NCBI RefSeq assembly: GCF_018860765.1
Contig: NZ_JAHKPV010000006.1
Coordinates: 62,001-126,000, forward strand
Length of the DNA: 64,000 nt
From: Marinobacter salexigens
Lineage (GTDB): Bacteria > Pseudomonadota > Gammaproteobacteria > Pseudomonadales > Oleiphilaceae
Direction of reading: 5' to 3'
Positions 19,023 through 27,852 of the stretch are shown here, in pieces. The position numbers were made by a program, and so were the translations under genes. The notes beneath the pieces were generated by a model. That model made no database searches, was not told where the DNA came from, and worked only from the letters and a program-made list of their open reading frames with translations. Each line of letters begins with the position of its first letter. The first letter of the stretch is position 1.

Positions 19023-19403
19023 TCAGTGCCTTGCTTTGGTGATCACCTTCGGCATTACCGCCTCACAGGGTTTGCTTGCGAGAATCCGGTCAGCATTCAG
19101 TGAAGCGATCGGCACTCGGGTATCCCTTGGAACATCGCCGTCTAATTGCAGCTCAAGATAGCGGAGCGCACAAACCCGCAGGAAGGACGTGAAATTGCCC
19201 AGATCGTGGCCAGCGTCAATGGATTCGTGGTAAAGCCGGGTGATCATCTGCGGGAGGTTCATGCCGTCCCGCTCGGCCAGTTCTGCCAGTACATGCCAAA
19301 AAGCGTTTTCCATGCGCACACTGGTGACCATGCCATCAATACGCAGAGAGTGGGTCCGGCTTACCCAAAGCTCCGGGTCGGCGTTGATAAAGAGCTTACA
19401 CAT
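19023..19403 (-). CDS. Ribbon-helix-helix domain protein
   Basis: A 126-residue cytoplasmic protein beginning MCKLFINADPELWVSRTHSLRIDGMVTSVRMENAFWHVLAELAERDGM. The part TSVRMENAFWHVLAELAERDGMNLPQMITRLYHE has the beta-strand plus two-helix pattern of the RHH_4 ribbon-helix-helix family. It is probably a DNA-binding regulator, perhaps of an adjacent gene; the PfpI gene starts about 50 bp away upstream in the same direction. The C-terminal 40 residues are basic and likely flexible. Confidence 0.75.
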   Translation of the reverse strand: MCKLFINADPELWVSRTHSLRIDGMVTSVRMENAFWHVLAELAERDGMNLPQMITRLYHESIDAGHDLGNFTSFLRVCALRYLELQLDGDVPRDTRVPIASLNADRILASKPCEAVMPKVITKARH

Positions 19404-19454
19404 TACAGCCTCCCGGGAAGCGTTGAGGGGCCGGTGTGGCCAGCCCCTGTTGTT

Positions 19455-20024
19455 TTATTGATCCAGCAATTTGAAGAACTGCGCCAACCAGGCCGGATGA
19501 GCGGGCCACGCGGGCGCTGTTACAAGATTAGCATCGGTTACAGCCTGATCAACCTCAATACTGGCGAAGGTACCGCCAGCCAATTCCACTTCCGGCTGGC
19601 AAGCCGGATAGGCTGAACACTTGCGGCCATCCAGAACTCCCGCAGCCGCCAACAATTGAGCACCATGGCAAATCGCCGCTACCGGTTTGTTGGTTTCGAA
19701 AAAATGGCGAACCAGATTCTTCACGTCTTCGTTAAGACGCAGGTATTCAGGTGCGCGGCCACCAGGCACCACCAGTGCGTCATAGTTCGCCGGGTCCAAC
19801 CCATCAAAATCCGCATTCAGGGCAAATCGATGGCCCGGCTTTTCTGTGTAGGTTTGGTCGCCCTCAAAATCATGGATAGCCGTGGCAACGGTATCGCCCG
19901 CTTTTTTGTCCGGGCAAACAGCATGAACCGTGTGGCCGACGGCCATCAGTGCCTGAAACGGCACCATGGTTTCGTAATCTTCGGTGAAATCACCGGTAAT
20001 CATCAGAATCTTCTTCCCACTCAT
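19455..20024 (-). CDS. DJ-1/PfpI family protein
   Basis: A 189-residue DJ-1/PfpI fold protein. The nucleophile elbow AAICHGAQ contains Cys119 followed by His120, and Glu15 in GDFTEDYE is the conserved partner acid. [12 protein letters not shown] and the final [12 protein letters not shown] match the PfpI-like intracellular protease/amidase branch. These proteins may act as proteases, deglycases or stress chaperones; which applies here is unknown. A good ribosome binding site (GGAGATAG) precedes the ATG. Confidence 0.88.
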   Translation of the reverse strand: MSGKKILMITGDFTEDYETMVPFQALMAVGHTVHAVCPDKKAGDTVATAIHDFEGDQTYTEKPGHRFALNADFDGLDPANYDALVVPGGRAPEYLRLNEDVKNLVRHFFETNKPVAAICHGAQLLAAAGVLDGRKCSAYPACQPEVELAGGTFASIEVDQAVTDANLVTAPAWPAHPAWLAQFFKLLDQ

Positions 20025-20131
20025 GACTATCTCCTTATGCTTGTTTTGATGAGCTTGGAAACAGTAGCAGTGGCAATGATGAAGTGGGTATTAAGAGACT
20101 ACTACAAGCCTTCCAGAGTGGGCGCTTGGAA

Positions 20132-20168
20132 AAAAACCTGCCCCGGTTTTCCGAACAACAACGATTGG
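20132..20168 (+). repeat. Dispersed AACCTGCCCCGGTTTTC repeat
   Basis: This copy reads AACCTGCCCCGGTTTTCC followed by AACAACAACGA. The same tail (ACAACAACGA after a CCCGxTTTTC core) occurs at 24488-24497, which shows that the repeat extends beyond the core. It lies upstream of the DUF3750 gene. Confidence 0.65.
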
Positions 20169-20262
20169 TAATGCCTCGCATTGATACTTGAGGCTATATG
20201 AGCCGTATACTGACTCGGTCTTGACCATCAACCAATGCATGCAGCTCGAGGTACCCTCTGGC

Positions 20263-21069
20263 ATGGTGAAATCCCTTCAATGGCTCACCAGAACCACAAT
20301 ATTTTTATTGGCTCTGCTAGCGGGCCCTGCACTGATTGCGGCCTGTAGCAGTCAGTCTAGCCAGAGCTGGCGTGACACTGATCGCTCCAGCGCAGGCATT
20401 GCGCCACTGCCCGATCAGGCTGAGGAAGCCATTGTGCAAGTTTACGGTGCCCGAGCTTATAATTGGCGCGGCAACTTTGCGATCCACACTTGGATTGCGA
20501 CCAAAATGCGCGGGGCATCCTCCTACGAGGTTCACGATGTAACTGGCTGGGGTTATAACGCGGTGCGATCCCGCCCCGGTGAGCCCGATACTGCCTGGTA
20601 TGGCAACCCGCCGATGTTGCTCGCCGACCTCCGTGGTGAGAAAGCGGAGGCCGCTATCATCAATATCCGGACAGCGATCGGCGCCTACCCTTTCCAGAAC
20701 AAATACAAAGCTTGGCCCGGACCCAACAGCAACACTTTTGTAGCCTGGGTAATCCGGCAGGTGCCCGAACTAGATGTTGCACTGCCCAACATTGCCATCG
20801 GAAAAGACTATCTCGCCGAAGGCATTGTTGCGAAAGCGCCCAGCGGTTCAGGCTATCAACTCTCCCTCAAAGGTTATTTCGGCCTTATGGCGAGTATCCG
20901 GGAAGGTATCGAGCTGAACATTCTAGGCCTTAACATTGGCATTGACCCTCTGGCTTTGGCTGTCAAATTGCCCGGGATCGGGCACATTGGCCTGCGCGAC
21001 CCTTGGATGGACCGCTCAACGTGGCACCAACCCCCTTCAGAGGAGCAGGTTTCAAAAACCAGCCCATAA
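20263..21069 (+). CDS. DUF3750 lipoprotein
   Basis: A 268-residue exported protein, start set at ATG 20263 because it directly gives a signal peptide ending LIAAC (lipidated Cys28). The mature part has the DUF3750 hallmarks: VQVYGARAYNWRGNFAIHTWIATK, the central DVTGWGYNA, FQNKYKAWPGPNSNTFVAWV and GLRDPWM near the end. A conserved His in AIHTW and the Cys-free GPNSNTF motif recall a permuted amidase-type active site, but the function is unknown. A dispersed repeat lies just upstream and another just downstream. Confidence 0.82.
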   Translation: MVKSLQWLTRTTIFLLALLAGPALIAACSSQSSQSWRDTDRSSAGIAPLPDQAEEAIVQVYGARAYNWRGNFAIHTWIATKMRGASSYEVHDVTGWGYNAVRSRPGEPDTAWYGNPPMLLADLRGEKAEAAIINIRTAIGAYPFQNKYKAWPGPNSNTFVAWVIRQVPELDVALPNIAIGKDYLAEGIVAKAPSGSGYQLSLKGYFGLMASIREGIELNILGLNIGIDPLALAVKLPGIGHIGLRDPWMDRSTWHQPPSEEQVSKTSP

Positions 21070-21079
21070 ATCAATCTTG

Positions 21080-21107
21080 AAAAATAGGCCCGCACCGGTT
21101 TTCTTAC
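21080..21107 (+). repeat. Dispersed repeat, diverged copy
   Basis: AAAATAGGCCCGCACCGGTTTTC keeps the AAAT lead and CCGGTTTTC tail of the repeat family and lies between the ends of two convergent genes. Confidence 0.45.
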
Positions 21108-21117
21108 AGAGATGGCC

Positions 21118-22380
21118 CTACGACAACACCTTCTCCGGCACCGAAGACCTTTCCATCACCGCCTCATCGTCCTGCTCGGAACGGGCAATCACGGAGGTAC
21201 ACGCCAGATCTCCGGTTACATTCATGGCGGTAGCCCCCATACCTACAAGGGCATCAATGGACACCAACAGAGCCACCGTTTCAATGGGCAAGCCCACCTG
21301 AGCAAACACAGTGGCAATCATTACGATACCCGCACCCGGCACACCAGCCGTGCCTATGGAAGCCAAGGTACCGATCAGAACAATTTCTAGCATGGTGACG
21401 ACGTCCAGAGGCACCCCCACCACATTCGCGGCAAAGGCAGCAGAAATAGCAATACGGATACCCGCCCCATCCATGTTGATGGTGGCGCCCAAAGGCAGAC
21501 TGAAACCGTAGATGCTCTGGGGAATGCCTAAACGCCGAGCAGCGTTGAGCGTTAGGGGCAGAGTGCCTGAACTGCTCTGGGTGGCAAACGCGGTGGCGAC
21601 CGGAGCCCGAGCCTCACGAATAAAATCCCTCAGCCTCACACCATTGAGGCGCATAAGAACCCCGTAGACCAGCAGTTGCACCCCCAAGGCCAGATACAAC
21701 ACCATGACCATATCGCCCAAAGCCAGTATCGTGGCTATGCCCTGCTCACCTGCGGTACTGGCCACAATCGCAAACACGCCAATCGGCACATACTGCAGAA
21801 CCCCGGCCATCACCTTCATCGTGACTTCGTTCAAGCCAGAAACTACCTCATACACTCTGGCTCCGGCTTCCCCGTGAGTATCTGACTCGCGCAGCTTCAG
21901 CAGGGCAATGCCAAACACAATCGCGGTAAAAATAATCCCTAACAGGTTCGGCTTGGCAAATGCCTCGACGATATTGGCGGGAACGATGCTCAGAAGCACC
22001 TGCACAAAGCCCGGATTCTCCGGCACCTCAACACTGGCCGAAGGTGACAGATCCAGACCGATGCCGGGTTCAAATACGGAAGCGACAACCAGCCCCACCG
22101 TAATGGCCAGAGCCGAGGTCAACACATAGAAACCCAGCAGTTTCCGGCCCACGCGGCCCATACTGGAAAGATTGGCCTGATTGATCCCCACCATCAAAGT
22201 AAACAGGACAATCGGCACGATAAGAAACTTCAACAACCTGAGCAGCAATTCCCCTAACGGGTTAAGCCATTCGGCCACTACCGGGCCGCCTAGCAGGCCT
22301 ACAACCAAGCCAAGAACAAGCGCAATACCAATGCGCAGCACCAGAGAAGACTTCAGATAAACATCAAGTACAGCTTTCAT
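21118..22380 (-). CDS. Dicarboxylate/amino acid:cation symporter (DAACS family)
   Basis: A 420-residue inner-membrane transporter, start taken at ATG 22380 (MKAVLDVYLKSS). It has about eight hydrophobic spans and the hairpin signatures of the GltP/DctA family: TAFATQSSSGTLPLTLNAAR (serine-rich HP1 tip), GATINMDGAGI (the NMDGT-like sodium/substrate motif in TM7, here NMDGAG) and GVPGAGIVMIATVF (HP2). It probably takes up glutamate, aspartate or C4-dicarboxylates with sodium or protons. The Thr to Ala change in the NMDGT motif may alter specificity. It is a single gene. Confidence 0.92.
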   Translation of the reverse strand: MKAVLDVYLKSSLVLRIGIALVLGLVVGLLGGPVVAEWLNPLGELLLRLLKFLIVPIVLFTLMVGINQANLSSMGRVGRKLLGFYVLTSALAITVGLVVASVFEPGIGLDLSPSASVEVPENPGFVQVLLSIVPANIVEAFAKPNLLGIIFTAIVFGIALLKLRESDTHGEAGARVYEVVSGLNEVTMKVMAGVLQYVPIGVFAIVASTAGEQGIATILALGDMVMVLYLALGVQLLVYGVLMRLNGVRLRDFIREARAPVATAFATQSSSGTLPLTLNAARRLGIPQSIYGFSLPLGATINMDGAGIRIAISAAFAANVVGVPLDVVTMLEIVLIGTLASIGTAGVPGAGIVMIATVFAQVGLPIETVALLVSIDALVGMGATAMNVTGDLACTSVIARSEQDDEAVMERSSVPEKVLS

Positions 22381-22819
22381 GGAGAATCCCGTTTCACCCT
22401 GACTCGTTAATGAGCAAACGTTCAAATACGTCTGGGCTGGGGATTCTGGTCAGCACTGGCCTATGGGTAAACCGGTATTCCCACGTACGTTACTCACAAA
22501 ACCTGTGGATAAAGTTGTTGGCGACCGGGGGTTAAACCGTCGGAGACCCTGTACCCCAAGGCTTTTGGGAAACTGATGCAAAAATGGCCTATACAGTGAG
22601 GCTATATGAATATAGACAATCCGTCTCAGCAGGCGCATGAAGGAAAGCTGCGGCAATAAGGTTATCGGAGCATGGTGCCCGCAAGCCCCATCTCGGAGTC
22701 ATCTTTAAACCGGTCTAATTGGACGTGGAATTACTGATGTGCCATTTTTAGATTAATAGAGCAATGCCATGGATCGTTATTTCACACCTAAATCCCTCTC
22801 GCCCGAGGAACTTTCGGAA
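22381..22819. other. Intergenic region without recognised gene
   Basis: About 440 bp between divergent genes. Short frames exist on both strands but none has a ribosome binding site plus family similarity. It should contain the promoters of the symporter and of the solute-binding protein gene; I could not pick convincing boxes. Confidence 0.5.
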
Positions 22820-23509
22820 ATGCTCAAGCGAACGCTTTTTGCACTGACCATTGCCATGGTTTTACTTTCTACCAATTCTCTGGCGGAACCTTTCACGCTC
22901 TCCCATGCCCCGCATCCGGCCATTAAATCCATCTACATCCCGATTCTCAAAGAAGTCTACTCTGAGTTGCAAATGGCCGTAGAATTTCAGGAGATGTCGA
23001 CCCACCGAGGATTGGTAGAAGCGAACGCCCGCCACGTGGACGGCGACGTGGCTCGTTTCTCCGAGGCCCTGCAGGACTATCCCAACTTAATGGCGGTGCC
23101 AACCGCTTTGGACCGGGCGGAAATAATTCTGTTATGCGTCCGCGAGGTAGAGTGTTCGGACAATGCGCTCAGAGATCCAAAAAACCGCATCCTAATCCCC
23201 ACCGAAACGGCCGTAGTACGCCGTTTCATTGCCACTTACCCGGCCAATTTCATGCCTGTCAGCCATAGCCTGATCAAATCACAGGAGATGCTTTCAATTG
23301 GCCGATTCAAATACGCCTTGTATGTATCTTCAGAACTGCACCCGCACCAAGCCAAGACTGAGGAATACAACCTGAACTGGGCGGTACTGGAAAGTTTCCC
23401 TATCTACCACGTGCTGCATAAAGATCACAAAGCACTGGCAGACGCCGTTGCCCCCGTCTTATCTCGAGTACTTGAACGCTATCGGCGGGAACAGCAACTT
23501 AGGCAGTAG
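22820..23509 (+). CDS. Periplasmic solute-binding-like protein
   Basis: A 229-residue protein starting at ATG 22820 (GAGGAA nine bases upstream), with a signal peptide ending about SLAEP. The mature part resembles the small bacterial extracellular solute-binding family 3 fold: YIPILKEVYSELQMAVEFQEM, then VDGDVARFSEALQDYPNLMAVPTAL, and the late FPIYHVLHKDHKALADAV. Such orphan proteins often work as sensors or binding proteins without a linked permease. The ligand is unknown. It lies alone between the symporter and a membrane-anchored unknown. Confidence 0.75.
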   Translation: MLKRTLFALTIAMVLLSTNSLAEPFTLSHAPHPAIKSIYIPILKEVYSELQMAVEFQEMSTHRGLVEANARHVDGDVARFSEALQDYPNLMAVPTALDRAEIILLCVREVECSDNALRDPKNRILIPTETAVVRRFIATYPANFMPVSHSLIKSQEMLSIGRFKYALYVSSELHPHQAKTEEYNLNWAVLESFPIYHVLHKDHKALADAVAPVLSRVLERYRREQQLRQ

Positions 23510-23740
23510 CCTACATTCTCCGCACTGACAATAGATTTTCCCCGATATTGAGAGCTCACGCCTTGCCAGCCAAAAACCATAACAACAAGCCAGTAACCCC
23601 AAAAAGAAACACTGCAAAATGGGCAGCCAGATTCTTCCGGATAGTTGGGGTTGGATGCGTTGTGTGGGATTATTGACCGAGTGTAAGCAAACTAGGGTAT
23701 TGTTCCAAAGACCGCGTCAAAGGGCTTAGAGAGCGTTCAG

Positions 23741-24433
23741 GTGTCATCAGCGATGAATAAAACGACCGAGGATAAAACAGCATCAGCACCGCCACCCAAA
23801 AAGAAGGGCTTCAGTGGCTTGCATGTCTTTGGCATTGTGCTGCTCACCATCGTTGCCACCTTAGGCGCTGGTTACTGGTGGTTAAGCCACTATGTGTTTC
23901 CTGAGAACTTCGAACCGGTAACCCTGAATGCCAGTGAACAGGATTCACTCAACAACAAACTCAATACTCTGGGCATTGATACCCAAGGCGGTGAACCTGG
24001 CAGCCCGTTGCAGCCGGTACCCTACAGTGAAGAAGGCGCCAGCCGGGAGGCACGTTTCAGCGAGCGGGAGCTTAACGGCATGCTGGCCAATAACACCGAT
24101 CTGGCTCAGAGACTCGCAGTAGACCTTTCGGACGATCTGGTGAGCGCCTTGCTTCTGGTGCCTCTTGAAGAGGGATTCCCTGTACTCGGCGGCAGAACTC
24201 TCCGAGTAAATGCCGGCGTGGAATTGTCCTTTGCCAACGGTCGCCCCTTGGTTAAGTTAAAGGGCGTCAGCCTCATGGGCGTACCCATTCCGAATGCCTG
24301 GCTGGGTAACCTCAAGAATGTGGACCTGGTTAACGAGTTCGGCGCCAACCCGGGATTCTGGCAATCCTTTGCAGCGGGTGTGGACTATATTCAGGTTGAG
24401 GATGGCCGGCTGCTTGTCCGGCTAAAGGAATAG
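23741..24433 (+). CDS. Membrane-anchored protein of unknown function
   Basis: A 230-residue protein with a charged cytoplasmic lead (KTTEDKTASAPPPKKK), one transmembrane helix (about 27-50) and an extracytoplasmic domain of about 180 residues. This domain contains ARFSERELNGMLANNTDLAQRLAVDLSDD and the strands VNAGVELSFANGRPLVKLKGVSLMGVPIP, reminiscent of lipid- or ligand-binding beta sheets of periplasmic single-span proteins. I recognise no characterised homologue. A dispersed repeat pair starts right after its stop codon. Confidence 0.7.
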   Translation: MSSAMNKTTEDKTASAPPPKKKGFSGLHVFGIVLLTIVATLGAGYWWLSHYVFPENFEPVTLNASEQDSLNNKLNTLGIDTQGGEPGSPLQPVPYSEEGASREARFSERELNGMLANNTDLAQRLAVDLSDDLVSALLLVPLEEGFPVLGGRTLRVNAGVELSFANGRPLVKLKGVSLMGVPIPNAWLGNLKNVDLVNEFGANPGFWQSFAAGVDYIQVEDGRLLVRLKE

Positions 24434-24500
24434 ACAACCGGGGCAAATCTCTTTATCAAGCGCGAAAACAAATCTGTCCCGATTTTCTCACAACAACGAA
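24434..24500. repeat. Dispersed repeat, inverted pair
   Basis: AACCGGGGCAAAT (24436-24448) and AAATCTGTCCCGATTTTC (24469-24486) are imperfect inverted copies of one another about 20 bases apart, followed by TCACAACAACGA. The arrangement can fold into a hairpin and begins two bases after the stop codon of the preceding gene. Confidence 0.7.
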
Positions 24501-24570
24501 CCCCGCTTTTGCAGCTAACGCAGTGCCGCCGATAACTGAAGTGGATCCCGAAAAGCCGGCCTTTTTCTAC

Positions 24571-24936
24571 TCAATCAAGATTGAAAAAGAACCCACCTAA
24601 AAGCACGATGGCAAGGAAGATCAAACCGGAAATCATCAATGCCCACCCCAAATAACGGTCAAAGCGAGTTGAGTAACGGCGCACTGTAGGCACATCTATG
24701 AGCGGATCATTTGCTTGATTGAAAATGCCCACAGGAAAAGCAATGGCAGAGGCGTACCAGAGTACCCGAAGCCCCACACCGTCCCATGAAGATTGGCGTT
24801 TTACTCCGTCCTTCTTCATCTGACGCTCGATTCTGGCCATTGAGAAACGGGCGAACCCTATCCAGACTACCGCCATAATCGCAAACACAACCAGCAGTAC
24901 GAAGTAGTACCAACCTTCCGGTGTACCATCCAACAT
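24571..24936 (-). CDS. Three-span membrane protein, putative immunity protein
   Basis: A 121-residue inner-membrane protein with three hydrophobic helices (about 9-30, 56-74 and 97-117), and a polar loop with FSMARIERQMKKDGVKRQSSWDG between the first two. Its ATG is 5 bp after the stop codon of the upstream gene, and its AGGAG ribosome binding site lies in that gene's last codons, so translation is coupled. The upstream product has a pore-former-like hydrophobic C-terminus. A small multi-span protein immediately downstream of such a toxin is the standard arrangement for immunity to membrane-depolarising toxins. The role is inferred from this arrangement only. Confidence 0.7.
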   Translation of the reverse strand: MLDGTPEGWYYFVLLVVFAIMAVVWIGFARFSMARIERQMKKDGVKRQSSWDGVGLRVLWYASAIAFPVGIFNQANDPLIDVPTVRRYSTRFDRYLGWALMISGLIFLAIVLLGGFFFNLD

Positions 24937-24941
24937 CTAAA

Positions 24942-25961
24942 TCAACTCCTGTCCCAGATGCCGGCTGCAATATTCCGACCCCGCTTGTCAGCAATGGACC
25001 CTGCTCCCAGCCCAGCAAAAACACCTACCGTCACAATGACTCCAAGCACTGCCCAACCAACTGGGCCTGCAACAAGAAGTCCTGCTTTTGCAGCCAAAGC
25101 TGTACCCGCAAGTATCGTATATTTTCCAGTCAGGCCGCCAGCAGCCCCTGCAAACCCAAACCCAGTCATTTGAACAGATGACTCCCGCAACCAATCGCCT
25201 CCGTTCTCATAGGTCGCGTGAATTTTATTAGCCCGAAGACCCGCATCCGCTACAATAGCCAAACGCCCGGTATTGTTAAGGATTCGGCTGAGGGACCCCA
25301 TGCGCCCGGCATCGGTAGCGTCCGCAACGAAAAGACGGGCATCTGGTCTCGCGCTCGAACTGCGTGAAGCAAGCAGTATTCCGCGATCTGCATTACTTAG
25401 AGCATTGCCGCGATTTTTACCACGCAAGGCTTCCGGTGAGATTCGATTTAGCTCAGTTTGATAAGCCTTTTGCAGGGTCTGGTAGGCACTACGCGCCATG
25501 TTCTCGGCCTGAATGCGTCGTGCGCCTACCCCGGTGCCACCGGATTTATGAGCCCTTGTAAGGTTGAGCAAGGCTTCCTGATACTTTACCAACGCCTGCT
25601 GAAAGCCATTCAGTCGAGCAAATGCTGCCGTGGCTCCTGCCCCAACCAGCCCGTTAATCTCTTGTATCTTTTCAGGTGAAAGGTGAGTCTCGAAAAACAC
25701 TTTCAAAATATGAGCTTCCTCACCCATGGTCTCTGCACTGCGCGCAAGGCACATGCGCTCCGGCATTGGCAAGGAGTTCAGTCTACGCAATGTGGATAGG
25801 GTAAAGACGTCGTCATTCTCAAGAGAATAGGCTCGTCCGGGCTGGATCATTTCTCTTTCGGTGAGGCCGTTGCTGCGCAGGAAAGCTTGAAGGGTAGCGG
25901 GGTCGTCGCCGACCAGGGCAGAGGCTGAAGTCGGTTTTTGGGCGAAGAAAATATCGGGCAT
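24942..25961 (-). CDS. Putative pore-forming antibacterial effector
   Basis: A 339-residue protein starting at ATG 25961 (AAGGA eight bases upstream). No signal peptide is present. The N-terminus (about 10-50, LVGDDPATLQAFLRSNGLTEREMIQPGRAYSLEND) resembles a LysM-like module. The middle is helical and charged. The last 90 residues are a glycine/alanine-rich hydrophobic hairpin: GFGFAGAAGGLTGKYTILAG then LLVAGPVGWAVLGVIVTVGVFAGLGAGSIADKRG. Such C-terminal hydrophobic hairpins in otherwise soluble proteins are seen in colicin-like and type VI secretion pore-forming effectors. With the coupled membrane protein downstream it forms a candidate effector/immunity pair. No VgrG, PAAR or Hcp gene is in the window. 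Confidence 0.65.
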   Translation of the reverse strand: MPDIFFAQKPTSASALVGDDPATLQAFLRSNGLTEREMIQPGRAYSLENDDVFTLSTLRRLNSLPMPERMCLARSAETMGEEAHILKVFFETHLSPEKIQEINGLVGAGATAAFARLNGFQQALVKYQEALLNLTRAHKSGGTGVGARRIQAENMARSAYQTLQKAYQTELNRISPEALRGKNRGNALSNADRGILLASRSSSARPDARLFVADATDAGRMGSLSRILNNTGRLAIVADAGLRANKIHATYENGGDWLRESSVQMTGFGFAGAAGGLTGKYTILAGTALAAKAGLLVAGPVGWAVLGVIVTVGVFAGLGAGSIADKRGRNIAAGIWDRS

Positions 25962-26072
25962 AGACTCGTTCCTTAAGTCATTTTGGTGGGATGCCATTGA
26001 TTCAGGAAGAATGGTAGCGAGGCTACTTTGGAATGTCTATGGCGAAGCACATGAGGTTTTCTAAGGATCAAA

Positions 26073-26309
26073 TTACCTACAAATAAATCTGTCCCGGTGT
26101 TCAACGCCGAACCGTTCCCATTCACCCAAGGAATTGACCCGCACTGCTCCCTGAATACTCTTACTTTCAACGACGATGAAGCCAGCTTTGTACATGATAA
26201 AGTGATCAATCTGAGAATTAAAACCGCTCACCTCAACCATAAGATTGTTGAGGATTCTGTAGGTACCGTCGCTGCGCGTCAATTGGCAATAGCTCAAATT
26301 GGCTCCAAG
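26073..26309 (-). pseudogene. NERD-domain fragment
   Basis: The minus strand carries an open stretch without a good start codon (only TTG at 26297), bounded by stops at 26310-26312 and 26073. It reads YRILNNLMVEVSGFNSQIDHFIMYKAGFIVVESKSIQGAV, which matches the core of NERD domains (QIDHxxxxxxGxxVxExK), a nuclease-related fold. It stops right after the ExK strand, so the domain is truncated at both ends. A dispersed repeat (26081-26100) overlaps the 3' end. I read it as the remnant of a NERD nuclease gene cut at a repeat. Confidence 0.6.
26081..26101 (+). repeat. Dispersed AAATCTGTCCCGGT repeat
   Basis: AAATAAATCTGTCCCGGTGTTC, plus orientation, at the broken end of the NERD fragment. Confidence 0.7.
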
Positions 26310-26430
26310 TCACGAGAAACTACGGCAAAACTGTCCGTGCCCTCTCGTATTTAACATTCTATTACCTCAAGTGCGGGCGGAAGTATAAATTACTGCTAGG
26401 ATTTGATAGGAACCTAAATCCAATGAAAGC

Positions 26431-27789
26431 ATGGAGCTACCTGTGACAAACCGACCTGATTTCCTCACCGGTGGGGAACCTGCCCGACTAATTCCGATAA
26501 CGGCAGACAGTGCAAGAGAACAGAAATCCGTCTCCGTTATTCTCGCAGGGCTTCGCTCCGTGCTTGAATTACGCCAATCATTGCTGAAATCTCTTAATGT
26601 GCGCGTAGGAACCAGCGCTACATTAGAAGCCTGGACAGAAGTAGTTTTTCAGAACGAAGACAAGAATGCCGTTAAGCAAAAGGATCGACCAGATGGCCTC
26701 CTGATCCTTCGCACAGGCCGCCGAGAATGGCGAGCGTTGATTGAAGCCAAGGTTAACAACGATACCATTGGCGAAGATCAGGTATCGCGCTACCTGCAAC
26801 AGGCGAAAACCCACAAGCTGGATGCCGTGATCACCATTACCAACCAGTTTGCAGCACTGCCAACTCACCACCCGGTAAAGCTCCCGAAAAACGCCACCAA
26901 GTCTGTGGCGCTCTATCACTGGTCGTGGGCATTTATCCGGACTCAGTGCCAACTTCTGCTCAAGAACGATGGAGTTGAAGATGAGGATCAGGTGTTCATC
27001 CTTAGCGAAATACTGCGATACCTTGAAAGCGACCGCTCCGGCATAAGCCACTTCGATCAAATGAATGCCGAATGGAAAGATGTCGTCAACAAAGTGAAGA
27101 GCAATGCGTCTCTCGCGAAAACCAGCGATGAAGTTCAGAACACCATTGCCGCCTGGCATCAAGAGCAGCGGGACCTTTGTTTGATCATGTCTCGACTAAC
27201 GGGCAGCGACGTTTCCCTAAAATTGAAGAATGACCATCGCCTCGATCCGTCCTTGCGCCTGAAGGACGATGCAGACGCATTCTGTAAAACACCGGCACTG
27301 CATTGTGCGCTCAACATCATCAATGCTGCGGCAGATCTGGAAGTAACGGCAGACCTTCAGCGACGAATGATTTACTGTTCAATGCGCCTTACCGCACCAA
27401 AAGACAAGCAAAGCACCAAAGCCAGAGTTAACTGGCTCCTGCGTCAACTCAAGAAAACCGAACCAGCGGGGTTCTTCATTCGCGCCAACAGGCCCGGTAA
27501 GGGGGAAACGACCTATCAAATGCTAAAAGACTTGCGGGATTCGCCGGAGTTACTGGAATCGGATACGTCCAAAAGCGCCGCCACGACGCTGGAGGTCGTG
27601 TACGAAGTAGATCTTGCAGGGAAGTTCAGCGGAAGGAAGGTGTTTGTTGAAGAGCTGGAAAAAGCAGTGCCGCATTTTTATCAGGAAGCGGGGCAATTGC
27701 TGAAGGCCTGGACTCCGCCGCCCCCCAAAATATCGAAACCTGATGGTGAGCTGAAAGCCCAAGACGAGGAAACGGAACTGGAAAAATAG
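26431..27789 (+). CDS. PD-(D/E)XK nuclease-like protein of unknown function
   Basis: A 452-residue soluble protein. Residues about 60-140 contain a restriction-endonuclease-like core: Asp88 in RPDGLLIL, then Glu105-x-Lys107 in ALIEAKVNN, followed by Gln117 in EDQVSRYLQQA and the strand DAVITITNQF. That is the D-ExK pattern of PD-(D/E)XK nucleases. The remaining 300 residues are helical and charged and match nothing I know; they end in a Pro/Glu/Lys-rich tail. It could be a DNA-damage or phage-defence nuclease. The stop codon overlaps a dispersed repeat, and the next gene starts 63 bp downstream. Confidence 0.72.
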   Translation: MELPVTNRPDFLTGGEPARLIPITADSAREQKSVSVILAGLRSVLELRQSLLKSLNVRVGTSATLEAWTEVVFQNEDKNAVKQKDRPDGLLILRTGRREWRALIEAKVNNDTIGEDQVSRYLQQAKTHKLDAVITITNQFAALPTHHPVKLPKNATKSVALYHWSWAFIRTQCQLLLKNDGVEDEDQVFILSEILRYLESDRSGISHFDQMNAEWKDVVNKVKSNASLAKTSDEVQNTIAAWHQEQRDLCLIMSRLTGSDVSLKLKNDHRLDPSLRLKDDADAFCKTPALHCALNIINAAADLEVTADLQRRMIYCSMRLTAPKDKQSTKARVNWLLRQLKKTEPAGFFIRANRPGKGETTYQMLKDLRDSPELLESDTSKSAATTLEVVYEVDLAGKFSGRKVFVEELEKAVPHFYQEAGQLLKAWTPPPPKISKPDGELKAQDEETELEK

Positions 27790-27804
27790 TCTGTCCCGGT
27801 TTTG
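27788..27804 (+). repeat. Dispersed GTCTGTCCCGGTTTTGC repeat
   Basis: The repeat begins inside the stop codon of the nuclease-like gene (AAATAGTCTGTCCCGGTTTTGC), the best-conserved single copy in this part of the window. It is followed by GGCTAAC. Confidence 0.7.
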
Positions 27805-27852
27805 CGGCTAACATTCAGATCCACCATCCGAGACAAGGACTGCTCAAAGAAC

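Noticed and set aside
22595..22620. Shared TGAGGCTATATGA string at about 22600 and 20191
   Set aside because: Only 13 bases, no wider similarity; treated as chance.
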